Shown here: one piece after another, positions 24,946-33,940 of the stretch
How the letters are laid out: each line of letters opens with the position of its first letter
Numbering within the stretch: the stretch's first letter is position 1
Source of the DNA: Streptomyces sp. NBC_00353
GTDB taxonomy: Bacteria; Actinomycetota; Actinomycetes; Streptomycetales; Streptomycetaceae
Length of the DNA stretch: 64,000 bases
Reading direction: 5' to 3'
Assembly: GCF_036108815.1 (NCBI RefSeq)
Contig: NZ_CP107985.1
Location: forward strand, 3,348,001-3,412,000
The notes under the pieces: model-generated
Databases searched by the model: none
What the model saw: the letters and a program-made list of their open reading frames with translations, nothing else
What the model was told of the DNA's origin: nothing
Made by a program: the position numbers and the translations under genes

Positions 24946-27849
24946 TCAGCTGCAACCGCTGGTCGAGCCGCAGCCCTCGCAGATGTAGCAGGATCCGGCG
25001 CGCTGCATCTTCGTGCCACAGGAGAAGCAGAGCGGCGCGTCCGCGCTGATGCCCAACTGCATCTCGACGAGCTCCGCCGAGGTGTGCGCCGTCCTCGGGG
25101 CGGGCATCTCCGCCTCCTTCGGAGGGGCGACCGCCTTCAGCGGCTCGGTCCGGATCGGAGCGGACTGGGCCAGGCCCTCGACGTCCAGCTCGTCGTCCTC
25201 GAGCGACGGCTCGTACGAACCGGTGTCGAGGTGACGCTGACGCTCCTCGGCCGAGTGGATGCCGAGCGCCGAGCGGGTCTCGAAGGGCAGGAAGTCCAGC
25301 GCCAGGCGGCGGAAGATGTAGTCGACGATCGACTGCGCCATCCGCACGTCCGGGTCGTCCGTCATACCGGCCGGCTCGAAGCGCATGTTGGTGAACTTCG
25401 AGACGTACGTCTCCAGCGGGACGCCGTACTGCAGACCGACCGAGACGGCGATGGAGAAGGCGTCCATCATGCCCGCGAGGGTGGAGCCCTGCTTGGACAT
25501 CTTCAGGAAGACCTCACCGAGACCGTCGTCCGGGTAGGAGTTGGCGGTCATGTAGCCCTCGGCGCCGCCCACCGTGAACGAGGTGGTGATGCCGGGACGG
25601 CCCTTGGGAAGACGCTTGCGGACCGGGCGGTACTCGACGACCTTCTCGACCGCGGCACGGATGGTGCCTTCGGCCTTGGCGGTGACCTCGGCCTTCTCCT
25701 TCTCCTTGGTCTTGGCGGAGAGGGGCTGGCCGACCTTGCAGTTGTCGCGGTAGATGGCGAGCGCCTTGACGCCCATCTTCCACGCCTCGAAGTAGACCTC
25801 TTCGACGTCCTCGACGGTGGCCGTCTCCGGCAGGTTCACCGTCTTGGAGAGTGCACCGGAGATCCACGGCTGGATGGCCGCCATCATGCGGACGTGGCCC
25901 ATCGCGGAGATGGAGCGCTCGCCCATCGCGCAGTCGAAGACCTCGTAGTGCTCGGCCTTCAGACCGGGGGCGTCGATCACATTGCCGTGCTCGGCGATGT
26001 GGGCGACGATCGCCTCGATCTGCTCCTCCTGGTAGCCCAGGCGGCGCAGGGCCTGAGGGACGGTGCCGTTGACGATCTGCATCGAGCCGCCGCCGACCAG
26101 CTTCTTGAACTTGACCAGGGCGAGGTCGGGCTCGAGGCCGGTGGTGTCGCAGGACATCGCGAGACCGATGGTGCCGGTGGGCGCGATGACCGAGGCCTGC
26201 GCGTTACGGAAACCGTTCTTCGCGCCGAGACGGATGACGTCCTGCCAGGCCTCCGTGGCGGCGGCCCAGATCGGGTTGTCCAGGTCGTCCATGTGGACGG
26301 CCGCGGCGTTGGCGTCGGCGTGCTGCTTCATGACGCGCTGGTGCGGCTCGGCGTTGCGGGCGTAGCCGTCGTACGGGCCGACGACCGCGGCGAGCTCGGC
26401 GGAGCGCTTGTACGAGGTGCCGGTCATGAGCGACGTGATGGCGCCGGCGAGGGCGCGGCCGCCCTCGCTGTCGTACGCGTGGCCGGTCGCCATCAGCAGG
26501 GCGCCGAGGTTGGCGTAACCGATGCCGAGCTGACGGAAGGCGCGGGTGTTCTCGCCGATCTTCTCGGTCGGGAAGTCGGCGAAGCAGATGGAGATGTCCA
26601 TCGCGGTGATGACCAGCTCGACGACCTTGGCGAAGCGCTCGGACTCGAAGGACTGGTTGCCCTTGCCGTCGTCCTTGAGGAACTTCATCAGGTTCAGCGA
26701 GGCCAGGTTGCACGACGTGTTGTCCAGGTGCATGTACTCGCTGCACGGGTTCGAGCCGTTGATCCGGCCGGACTCGGGGCAGGTGTGCCACTGGTTGATC
26801 GTGTCGTCGTACTGGATGCCGGGGTCGGCACAGGCCCAGGCGGCCTCGGCCATCTTGCGGAAGAGGGACTTGGCCTCGACCTCTTCGATGACGTCACCGG
26901 TCATCCGGGCGCGCAGCCCGAACTTGCCGCCGGACTCCACGGCCTTCATGAACTCGTCGTTCACACGGACCGAGTTGTTGGCGTTCTGGTACTGGACGGA
27001 CGTGATGTCGTCGCCGCCCAGGTCCATGTCGAAGCCCGCGTCGCGCAGGGCGCGGATCTTCTCCTCCTCCTTGACCTTGGTCTCGATGAAGTTCTCGATG
27101 TCGGGGTGGTCGACATCGAGAATGACCATCTTGGCCGCGCGACGGGTGGCACCACCGGACTTGATCGTTCCGGCGGACGCGTCTGCACCGCGCATGAAGG
27201 AGACAGGACCGGAGGCGTTGCCACCGGAGGACAGCAGCTCCTTGGAGGAGCGGATACGGGAGAGGTTCAGGCCGGCGCCGGAACCGCCCTTGAAGATCAT
27301 GCCCTCTTCCTTGTACCAGTCGAGGATCGACTCCATGGAGTCGTCGACGGCCAGGATGAAGCAGGCGGAGACCTGCTGCGGCTGGGGCGTGCCGACGTTG
27401 AACCAGACCGGCGAGTTGAAGCTGAAGATCTGGTGCAGGAGGGCATACGCCAGCTCGTGCTCGAAGATCTCGGCGTCGGCCGGGGAGGCGAAGTAGTTGT
27501 AGTCCTCGCCCGCCTTCCGGTACGTCTTCACGATCCGGTCGATCAGCTGTCGCAGACCGGTCTCGCGCTGCGGCGTGCCGACAGCTCCGCGGAAGTACTT
27601 GCTGGTGACGATGTTGACCGCGTTCACCGACCAGAAGTCGGGGAACTCGACGCCACGCTGCTCGAAGTTGATCGAGCCGTCGCGCCAGTTGGTCATGACG
27701 ACGTCACGGCGCTCCCACGCCACCTCGTCGTACGGATGCACGCCGGGGGTGGTGTGGATGCGCTCGATACGCAGGCCCTGCTTGGTCGCAGTCGACTTGG
27801 ATCCCTTGGCTCGGGAACCTCGTGCCGGGCCGCTCGCCGTCTCTGTCAT
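24946..27849 (-). CDS. nrdJ: Vitamin B12-dependent (class II) ribonucleotide reductase
   Basis: 967 aa. It reduces ribonucleotides to deoxyribonucleotides using adenosylcobalamin, independent of oxygen. The ten-stranded barrel carries SACFILAVDDS (first active-site Cys), NGSNPCSEYMHLDNTSCNLASLNL (thiyl radical region) and SVIAPTGTIGLAMSCDTTG. The C-terminal tail ends in CFSCGTKMQ ... CYICEGCG, cysteine pairs that shuttle electrons or bind zinc. The start is the ATG at 27849 with GGGAGGCGG upstream. It follows nrdR on the same strand (160-nt gap), so the two are expected to be one operon. No cobalamin riboswitch was recognised before it. Confidence 0.96.
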   Translation of the reverse strand: MTETASGPARGSRAKGSKSTATKQGLRIERIHTTPGVHPYDEVAWERRDVVMTNWRDGSINFEQRGVEFPDFWSVNAVNIVTSKYFRGAVGTPQRETGLRQLIDRIVKTYRKAGEDYNYFASPADAEIFEHELAYALLHQIFSFNSPVWFNVGTPQPQQVSACFILAVDDSMESILDWYKEEGMIFKGGSGAGLNLSRIRSSKELLSSGGNASGPVSFMRGADASAGTIKSGGATRRAAKMVILDVDHPDIENFIETKVKEEEKIRALRDAGFDMDLGGDDITSVQYQNANNSVRVNDEFMKAVESGGKFGLRARMTGDVIEEVEAKSLFRKMAEAAWACADPGIQYDDTINQWHTCPESGRINGSNPCSEYMHLDNTSCNLASLNLMKFLKDDGKGNQSFESERFAKVVELVITAMDISICFADFPTEKIGENTRAFRQLGIGYANLGALLMATGHAYDSEGGRALAGAITSLMTGTSYKRSAELAAVVGPYDGYARNAEPHQRVMKQHADANAAAVHMDDLDNPIWAAATEAWQDVIRLGAKNGFRNAQASVIAPTGTIGLAMSCDTTGLEPDLALVKFKKLVGGGSMQIVNGTVPQALRRLGYQEEQIEAIVAHIAEHGNVIDAPGLKAEHYEVFDCAMGERSISAMGHVRMMAAIQPWISGALSKTVNLPETATVEDVEEVYFEAWKMGVKALAIYRDNCKVGQPLSAKTKEKEKAEVTAKAEGTIRAAVEKVVEYRPVRKRLPKGRPGITTSFTVGGAEGYMTANSYPDDGLGEVFLKMSKQGSTLAGMMDAFSIAVSVGLQYGVPLETYVSKFTNMRFEPAGMTDDPDVRMAQSIVDYIFRRLALDFLPFETRSALGIHSAEERQRHLDTGSYEPSLEDDELDVEGLAQSAPIRTEPLKAVAPPKEAEMPAPRTAHTSAELVEMQLGISADAPLCFSCGTKMQRAGSCYICEGCGSTSGCS

Positions 27850-28009
27850 GCCGCCTCCCATATGTGGGCAAAAACGCCCTGAAGTGCCCAGAACTTCCCG
27901 GGGCACAATGTGTGTCTGATGCTTCGGACGCCGCGCACAGCACCCGGAGCAGATCTCTGTAGCCGCCCTGCCGCTGATCGATACGCCTCTGTCGATCAGC
28001 CGGTGTCGC

Positions 28010-28522
28010 TCAGTCGGCGGCGACGGCGGGAACGGGGACCGCCAGGGTCTCGCCGGTCCCGCATCCCTCCACGGGAGGCCGCCGCTCGCGAAGTTCCACG
28101 ATGGCGGCCTCGAAGTCTTCGAGTGTGTCGAACGCCCGGTACACGGACGCGAAGCGCAGGTATGCGACGAGGTCGAGTTCCTGCAGGGGGCCGAGTATGG
28201 CCAGACCCACGTCGTGGGTGGTCAGCTCGGCACTTCCGGTGGCGCGCACCGCCTCCTCGACCCGCTGGCCGAGTTTGGCGAGGGCGTCCTCGGTGACGGG
28301 TCGCCCCTGGCATGCCTTGCGGACGCCGGAAATGACCTTGGTGCGACTGAAGGGTTCGGTGACTCCGCTGCGCTTCACCACCATCAGCGAGCAGGTCTCC
28401 ACCGTCGTGAAACGGCGGGAGCACTCAGGGCACTGACGGCGACGGCGGATCGACGTGCCGTCATCGGTGGTGCGACTGTCGACGACCCGGCTGTCGGGGT
28501 GCCTGCAGAAGGGGCAGTGCAT
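28010..28522 (-). CDS. nrdR: Transcriptional repressor NrdR
   Basis: 170 aa. It represses ribonucleotide reductase operons when dATP is high. The N-terminal zinc ribbon has Cys3, Cys6, Cys31 and Cys34 (MHCPFCRHPD ... RQCPECSRRF), and the rest is an ATP-cone (VVKRSGVTEPFSRTKVISGVRKAC). The ATG at 28522 (MHCPFC) is the family start; the frame extends further but without similarity. It is the first gene of nrdR-nrdJ, and two NrdR boxes lie about 115-155 nt upstream, indicating autoregulation. Confidence 0.96.
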   Translation of the reverse strand: MHCPFCRHPDSRVVDSRTTDDGTSIRRRRQCPECSRRFTTVETCSLMVVKRSGVTEPFSRTKVISGVRKACQGRPVTEDALAKLGQRVEEAVRATGSAELTTHDVGLAILGPLQELDLVAYLRFASVYRAFDTLEDFEAAIVELRERRPPVEGCGTGETLAVPVPAVAAD

Positions 28523-28633
28523 GGCTCCCAACCCTCCTTCACAGCACGACTGAATAGCCTCTTCAGGCCCCGTCAGGGACCCTCGAAGCAGCCATAAGCA
28601 TAGGCGATGGTCACGGACTCAATCGACCAGGGA

Positions 28634-28648
28634 CCACAACTTCTGGGT
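28634..28648. promoter_or_regulatory. NrdR box 2 (candidate)
   Basis: ccacaacttctgggt matches the better box at 28665-28679 at 10 of 15 positions, exactly 31 bp away, i.e. three helical turns. Paired boxes about 30-31 bp apart are the known hallmark of NrdR control. Confidence 0.55.
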
Positions 28649-28664
28649 AGCTGGAACAATCCAA

Positions 28665-28679
28665 CCACTAGATCTTGGG
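28665..28679. promoter_or_regulatory. NrdR box 1 (candidate)
   Basis: ccactagatcttggg: a partial dyad centred on agatct with the conserved outer C-A-C and G-G arms, resembling the NrdR consensus (acac-A/T-rich-gtgt). It lies upstream of nrdR-nrdJ in the region shared with lexA. Confidence 0.6.
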
Positions 28680-28990
28680 TTTGGTTGCGCATTCGGCCCT
28701 AGCGCGTGTCGCGCGTTCCGGGCGGCCCACAGGGGGCGTACGACCGACCATGAGGTTACGGGACACGCCCGACCGCCCGGATCGCGGGGCGCCCGACGAC
28801 GGACCGGAACGGCGGCCGGGAGACCACCCCGCGTGGCGGCGCCGCAGCCGCGAACGCTAGCGTAATGATCCGAATTGCCGGTCGTGCATGGCACACGTCG
28901 AACCCACCCGGCGCCGGGCGGGAATCCGACCCGCGCTTCGCTCATACACCCGGCAATGAACACGGCACAGACTTTTATTCGTTTTTCACT
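28680..28990. other. Intergenic DNA between nrdR and lexA
   Basis: About 310 bp without a convincing gene. 28690-28870 is very GC-rich and contains short ORFs with no family resemblance; 28960-28990 becomes AT-rich before the LexA box. It probably carries part of the promoters of nrdR (minus) and lexA (plus), but no hexamers could be assigned confidently. Confidence 0.5.
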
Positions 28991-29004
28991 CGAACGTGTG
29001 TTTG
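28991..29004. promoter_or_regulatory. LexA (SOS) box of lexA
   Basis: cgaacgtgtgtttg fits the Gram-positive/actinobacterial LexA consensus CGAAC-N4-GTTCG with one or two mismatches in the right arm (GTTTG). It is 62 nt upstream of the lexA GTG, as expected for autoregulation. Confidence 0.85.
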
Positions 29005-29066
29005 GCGCAACCTTTCGAAAGCTACTACCGTTGTGCAGCTAGGGAGACCATTCGAGAGGGGCCGAC

Positions 29067-29861
29067 GTGACCACCACCGCAGACAGTGCCACCATCACTG
29101 CCCAGGACCGCTCCCAGAGCCGACTCGAGCCGGTGCATGCCATGAATGACTCAGTCAGGAACACGGAGGGGCCGGAGCCGGCGCGCCCAGCGCGCTCGCT
29201 CCCCGGCCGACCTCCAGGAATCCGAGCGGACAGCTCGGGGCTCACGGACCGGCAGCGGCGAGTGATCGAGGTCATCCGCGACTCGGTGCAGCGACGGGGG
29301 TACCCACCCTCGATGCGGGAGATCGGTCAGGCGGTGGGGCTGTCCAGCACGTCCTCCGTCGCCCATCAACTGATGGCTCTGGAACGCAAGGGCTTCCTCC
29401 GCCGCGACCCTCATCGCCCCCGGGCGTACGAGGTCCGCGGTTCGGACCAGCCCAGCACGCAGCCGACCGACACGACCGGCAAGCCCGCCGCTTCGTACGT
29501 ACCGCTGGTCGGCCGGATCGCAGCCGGCGGACCGATCCTCGCCGAGGAATCGGTCGAGGACGTGTTTCCGCTCCCCCGCCAGCTGGTCGGGGACGGCGAG
29601 CTGTTCGTCCTGAAGGTCGTCGGTGACTCGATGATCGAGGCGGCGATCTGTGACGGCGACTGGGTCACCGTGCGCCGTCAGCCCGTCGCGGAGAACGGCG
29701 ACATCGTGGCCGCCATGCTCGACGGCGAGGCGACGGTCAAGCGCTTCAAGCGGGAGGACGGCCATGTATGGCTGCTCCCGCACAACTCCGCGTACCAGCC
29801 GATCCCTGGCGACGAGGCGACCATCCTCGGCAAGGTCGTGGCGGTGCTGCGGCGGGTGTGA
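29067..29861 (+). CDS. lexA: SOS repressor LexA
   Basis: 264 aa. After a variable N-terminal arm (about 1-55), the winged helix covers about 58-125 (LTDRQRRVIEVIRDSVQRRGYPPSMREIGQAVGL). The S24 self-cleavage domain has the scissile Ala153-Gly154 (GRIAAGGP), catalytic Ser188 (VGDSMIEA) and Lys225 (EATVKRFK). RecA-stimulated self-cleavage would derepress SOS genes. The start is the GTG at 29067 with GAGAGGGG; an internal ATG at 29142 is an alternative that shortens the arm by 25 residues. The LexA box upstream indicates autoregulation. Confidence 0.95.
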   Translation: MTTTADSATITAQDRSQSRLEPVHAMNDSVRNTEGPEPARPARSLPGRPPGIRADSSGLTDRQRRVIEVIRDSVQRRGYPPSMREIGQAVGLSSTSSVAHQLMALERKGFLRRDPHRPRAYEVRGSDQPSTQPTDTTGKPAASYVPLVGRIAAGGPILAEESVEDVFPLPRQLVGDGELFVLKVVGDSMIEAAICDGDWVTVRRQPVAENGDIVAAMLDGEATVKRFKREDGHVWLLPHNSAYQPIPGDEATILGKVVAVLRRV

Positions 29862-29879
29862 AGCTCGCCGGTTCCGACC

Positions 29880-29916
29880 AGGACCCCGGGATCCACTGCG
29901 CCGATCCCGGGGTCCT
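29880..29916. terminator. Bidirectional terminator between lexA and dinG
   Basis: Perfect 14-bp stem, aggaccccgggatc at 29880-29893 and its complement at 29903-29916, with a 9-nt loop, directly after lexA and facing the dinG stop at 30000. Confidence 0.85.
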
Positions 29917-29999
29917 GCCTGCGCGTCTGGGCCGTCGAAACGCCTTCCGGAGCAGTAGTGGTCACCAAGGACGAGCAGGGACCCCCGGCGCGTTCGGGA

Positions 30000-31970
30000 T
30001 CACTGCTCGTTCGCCTTGGCTGCGGCGTCGATCGCCGCGAGTGAGCGACGCGCCTGGTTGCCGTCCGTCGTGTACCAGAAGTCGGGCAGCGAGGCCCGGA
30101 GGTAGCTCCCGTACCGGGCATTGGCCAGCCTCGGGTCGAGCACCGCGACCACTCCCTTGTCGCCCATGGCCCGCACGAGACGGCCGGCGCCCTGGGCCAT
30201 CAGCAGCGCGGCATGCGTCGCTGCGACAGCCATGAACCCGTTGCCGCCCGCCTGCTCGACCGCCTTCTGCCGCGCGCTCATCAACGGGTCGTCGGGGCGG
30301 GGGAACGGGATCCGGTCCATGATCACCAGCTGGCAGCTCGCCCCGGGGACATCGACGCCCTGCCAGAGCGAGAGTGTGCCGAAGAGGCAGGTCTCGGGGT
30401 CGGCGGCGAAGTTCTTGATCAGCTCGCCGAGTGTCTCCTCTCCCTGCAGCAGGATCGGCTTGTCGAGCCGACCACGCAGCTCCTCGGCGGCCGCCTGCGC
30501 CGCCCGCATGGAGGAGAAGAGCCCGAGGGTGCGCCCGCCGGCGGCCTCCACCAGTTCGGACAGTTCGTCCAGCATGTCGGTACGGGAACTCTCCCGACCG
30601 GGCGTGGCCAGGTGCCTGGCGACGTACAGGATGCCCTGCCTCGGGTAGTCGAAGGGCGATCCGACGTCGAGACCCTTCCACTGCGGGATGTCGTCGCCTG
30701 CAGTGCCCTCGGGCGCCAGTCCCAGGGAGGCTCCCACCCCGTTGAAGTCCCCGCCGAGCTTGAGCGTGGCCGAGGTGAGCACGACCGAACGGTCGGCGAA
30801 GAGCTTCTCGCGCAGCAGGCCGGAAACGGAGAGCGGGGCAACGCGGACGGATGCGCCGAAGCGGTCGTGGCGCTCGTACCAGACGACGTCGTACTCGGAC
30901 CCCTGGGTGATCCGCTCGGCAACACCGTGGATCGTCTCCACCGATGCCAGGGCCTGCTTGCGGACGGCGTCCTCGTCCTGGACGGACTTGTCCCGGGTGG
31001 AACCCAGCGCCGAGATCACCGTACGAGCGGCGTCCCGAAGCGCCAGCAGCGCGTAGCCGAGGTCCTCGGGGACCTCTTCCAGGCGGCCGGGGAGCGCCAG
31101 CTCCATCACCCGCTCGAACCCCTCCGACGCGGTCTGCAGGGCGTCGGCAGCCTTCTCGTTGACCAGCTTCGCCGCACGGCGCACCGCCCGGTTCACCTGA
31201 CCGGGGGTGAGTTCTCCGGTGGCCACTCCGGTGACCCTGGAGACCAGCTCATGGGCCTCGTCGACGATCAGCACCTCGTGCTGCGGGAGCACCGGAGCGC
31301 CCTCGATCGCGTCGATGGCGAGCAGAGCGTGATTCGTGACGACGACATCGGCGAGCTTTGCGCGCTCGCGGGCCATCTCCGCAAAGCACTCCGCACCGTA
31401 CGCGCACTTGCTGGCGCCCAGGCATTCCCTGGAGGAGACGGAGACCTGCGCCCAGGCCCGGTCGGAGACACCCGGGGTGAGGTCGTCGCGGTCGCCGCTC
31501 TCGGTCTCGTCCGACCAGTCCCGCAGCCGCAGCAGATCCTGGCCGAGCTTGCTCGACGGAGCCGCAGCTTCGAACTGATCGAAGAGCCCTTCTTCCTCTT
31601 CCTGCGGCACGCCTTCGTGGAGCCGGTGCAGACAGAGATAGTTCGAGCGCCCCTTGAGCATCGCGAACTGGGGTCGGCGGCGCAGCAGGGGATGCAGCGC
31701 GTCGACCGTACGCGGAAGGTCACGCTCCACGAGCTGGCGCTGCAGCGCCAGGGTCGCCGTGGCGACCACGACCCGCTCGCCGTGTGCCAGGGCCGGCACC
31801 AGGTAGCCGAGGGACTTGCCCGTGCCTGTGCCGGCCTGGACGAGCAGATGGGAATTGTCGTCGACGGCCTCGGCGACTGCCTCGGCCATGGCGGCCTGGC
31901 CAGGCCGCTCCGTACCGCCGACGGCGGTCACGGCGGCGTGCAGGAGCTCGGGGAGGGATGGCTTCGTCAT
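30000..31970 (-). CDS. dinG: DinG-family ATP-dependent DNA helicase
   Basis: 656 aa XPD/DinG-like superfamily 2 helicase. Walker A is AGTGTGKS (46-53) and the helicase box is VDEAHEL. Four cysteines between the two motifs (SNYLCLHRL, then SSRECLGASKCAYGAECF) fit the 4Fe-4S cluster of this family. Later motifs include VLTSATL and the C-terminal GAGRLVRAMGDKGVVAVLDPR (motif VI). Expected role: resolving R-loops and DNA damage structures. No LexA box was seen immediately upstream, so SOS control is not supported despite the neighbour. Confidence 0.9.
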   Translation of the reverse strand: MTKPSLPELLHAAVTAVGGTERPGQAAMAEAVAEAVDDNSHLLVQAGTGTGKSLGYLVPALAHGERVVVATATLALQRQLVERDLPRTVDALHPLLRRRPQFAMLKGRSNYLCLHRLHEGVPQEEEEGLFDQFEAAAPSSKLGQDLLRLRDWSDETESGDRDDLTPGVSDRAWAQVSVSSRECLGASKCAYGAECFAEMARERAKLADVVVTNHALLAIDAIEGAPVLPQHEVLIVDEAHELVSRVTGVATGELTPGQVNRAVRRAAKLVNEKAADALQTASEGFERVMELALPGRLEEVPEDLGYALLALRDAARTVISALGSTRDKSVQDEDAVRKQALASVETIHGVAERITQGSEYDVVWYERHDRFGASVRVAPLSVSGLLREKLFADRSVVLTSATLKLGGDFNGVGASLGLAPEGTAGDDIPQWKGLDVGSPFDYPRQGILYVARHLATPGRESSRTDMLDELSELVEAAGGRTLGLFSSMRAAQAAAEELRGRLDKPILLQGEETLGELIKNFAADPETCLFGTLSLWQGVDVPGASCQLVIMDRIPFPRPDDPLMSARQKAVEQAGGNGFMAVAATHAALLMAQGAGRLVRAMGDKGVVAVLDPRLANARYGSYLRASLPDFWYTTDGNQARRSLAAIDAAAKANEQ

Positions 31971-32020
31971 AGCGTGACCAGCCTACGGGGCACCACTGAC
32001 AACGGGGATCACTCCCGGAC

Positions 32021-33880
32021 TCATGCGGAGGGGTGGAGCGGGTTCGGAACGGTGCCGTGGACGGCGGCGTGCGGGCGCTCGGAGCGGTCACGGTAACCGT
32101 CCCGGTACAGACGGTTGCGGTTCAGGCACAGGCGCTCGATGCGTGGCGTCAGCATGTCGAACATCTCGAACCTCTCCTTCAGCTCGGGAAAGCGGGCGTG
32201 ATGCCGCAGGATCTCGGCCCGCACAAGTGACCAGAATTCGGCCTCAGGGACCCCCAGCTGTTCCTCGCAGAGGCGGGACAGGAAGCGGAAGACACCGATG
32301 AAAAGCCCCGAGTGGATGAACTGGGTGAGGAAGCCGGGCTCCTCGGTGAGCAGGACCGCGCGCACGTCCTCCGGCATCGTGGCGTGCTCGGGCAGTGGCC
32401 GGGCGCTGATGTTCACATCGTCGACGAAGTCCTTGATCGCCAGCCGCACGGGCACGTCCTGGTCGTCGAAGACGACGATGGCGTTCTCGCCGTGCGGGGA
32501 GAAGACCGTTCCGTACTGGTAGAGGAAGTGCAGCAGGGGCGGGAGCAGCGCTGCGAAGAGCCGGGTCAGCCATGCGGTGGGGGTCAGGCCCGAGCGGGTC
32601 ACGAGCTCGGCGGTGAAGGCGCGGCCCTGCGGATCCATGTGGAGCAGCGAGGCGAGGGTACGGGCGCGCTCGCCGGGCATGAGCCGGGGATGGAGCGGCT
32701 CGCGCCAGATCGCGCCGAGGATCTCCTTGAACTGGTACGGCGCCTCGGGGAGATGGTCGTAGAGCGGATGCTCGACGGTCACCGAGGCCACCTCGCCGAG
32801 CAGAATGACGCGGCAGGTGTCGCGCAGAAACGGGTCACGGTCGCGCAGGCTCTGGACCCAGGCGGTGACGGCGGGGGCCGCGAGCGTGCGCTCGGTCGGG
32901 AGGCCCCGCCAGACCAGCGTGTTGAGGATCGACAGAGGCAGTTTGACGGTGTGCCGGTCGGGGCGCCCCAGATTGGTGAACGTACGGATGGACTGCTGCG
33001 GCAGCCGGAGGTCGTCGTCGGCGTGCAACGGGACGATGTCGCCGGCGGCGATGGCCGGTGCGAACAGCGGAACGATCCACTCGTCCCACTGCCAGGGATG
33101 CACGGGAAGGAAGAGGTAGGTGTCGGGGTCGAGATCGCGGGCGCGGAGCTCGGCGGCGAAGGATGTACGCACCGAGGCGTCCAGTTCCTGCGCGTAGAGC
33201 TGCTCGGGGGTGGCGAGGCCGGTCACGCCCCGGTAGCCGCCGATCCGGGTGCTGACAGCGATCCACGGCAGCTTGACCGGTCTGCGGGCTTCCGGGGTGA
33301 AGCGGGAGGCGTCGACGGCGGAGAACCCGAGGCGTCCCTTGTTGGCGACGAGCCAGGGGTGGCCGGTCTGGTGTCCTTCGAGCTCCGCGTAGTCGAGCTC
33401 GGCGAGTCTGGCGGCGCTGAAGGTGGTGTGATCCAGCCGGGCATCGGCGGCGAGCGTGGTGGTGATCTCTCGGATGAGGTGGCCGAGGGTGGGTCCGTCG
33501 AGGTGGAGCAGGCGCCGGGCGCGTGCGAGGAACTGCAGCGGATCACGGAAGGGAACGGTCCGGGTGCTGCCGTCCTTGCCGGTCCCGGCAGGAGCGTTCC
33601 GATCGCTTGCGCGCATCGAGTCGGCGGCGACGTGCCAGCTGCCGTAGACGCCTCGTCCGGCTCGGAAGCTCAGCGTAGCGCCGTCGTCCAGCGCGAGGGT
33701 GTATGTGTCGCTCCCACCGGGCTGAAGGGCCGGCTCGATGACTTCCTCGTACGCGAACTCGCCGAGCATTTTCGCGAGCAGCCGGGTGGCGACTCGGTCC
33801 CAGACCGTCCGGTTCAGCTCTGGAGTGCTGAGCAGTTCGGGCGACTCCGCTGACTCATGGTTCGCAGGATATTGCGGCAC
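32021..33880 (-). CDS. IucA/IucC-family NIS siderophore synthetase (last gene of operon)
   Basis: 619 aa, GTG start with GAGGAG. The NIS synthetase signatures are present: GHQTGHPWLVANKGRLGFS (HPxxKxRxG-type adenylation loop, about 176-195), FLPVHPWQWDEW, QSIRTFTN, SPHGENAIVVFD and the FhuF-like C-terminus. Such enzymes adenylate a carboxylate (usually citrate) and condense it with an amine or alcohol. It is the fourth gene of a minus-strand operon 36790 to 32021 (aminotransferase, synthetase, acyltransferase, synthetase). The substrate class cannot be fixed by eye. Confidence 0.87.
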   Translation of the reverse strand: MPQYPANHESAESPELLSTPELNRTVWDRVATRLLAKMLGEFAYEEVIEPALQPGGSDTYTLALDDGATLSFRAGRGVYGSWHVAADSMRASDRNAPAGTGKDGSTRTVPFRDPLQFLARARRLLHLDGPTLGHLIREITTTLAADARLDHTTFSAARLAELDYAELEGHQTGHPWLVANKGRLGFSAVDASRFTPEARRPVKLPWIAVSTRIGGYRGVTGLATPEQLYAQELDASVRTSFAAELRARDLDPDTYLFLPVHPWQWDEWIVPLFAPAIAAGDIVPLHADDDLRLPQQSIRTFTNLGRPDRHTVKLPLSILNTLVWRGLPTERTLAAPAVTAWVQSLRDRDPFLRDTCRVILLGEVASVTVEHPLYDHLPEAPYQFKEILGAIWREPLHPRLMPGERARTLASLLHMDPQGRAFTAELVTRSGLTPTAWLTRLFAALLPPLLHFLYQYGTVFSPHGENAIVVFDDQDVPVRLAIKDFVDDVNISARPLPEHATMPEDVRAVLLTEEPGFLTQFIHSGLFIGVFRFLSRLCEEQLGVPEAEFWSLVRAEILRHHARFPELKERFEMFDMLTPRIERLCLNRNRLYRDGYRDRSERPHAAVHGTVPNPLHPSA

Positions 33881-33940
33881 GGGGACTCCTCGGGACGGAA
33901 CCGATGGGGTTCGAGCGGTGTAAGTAATGCAGCAGGTCGA

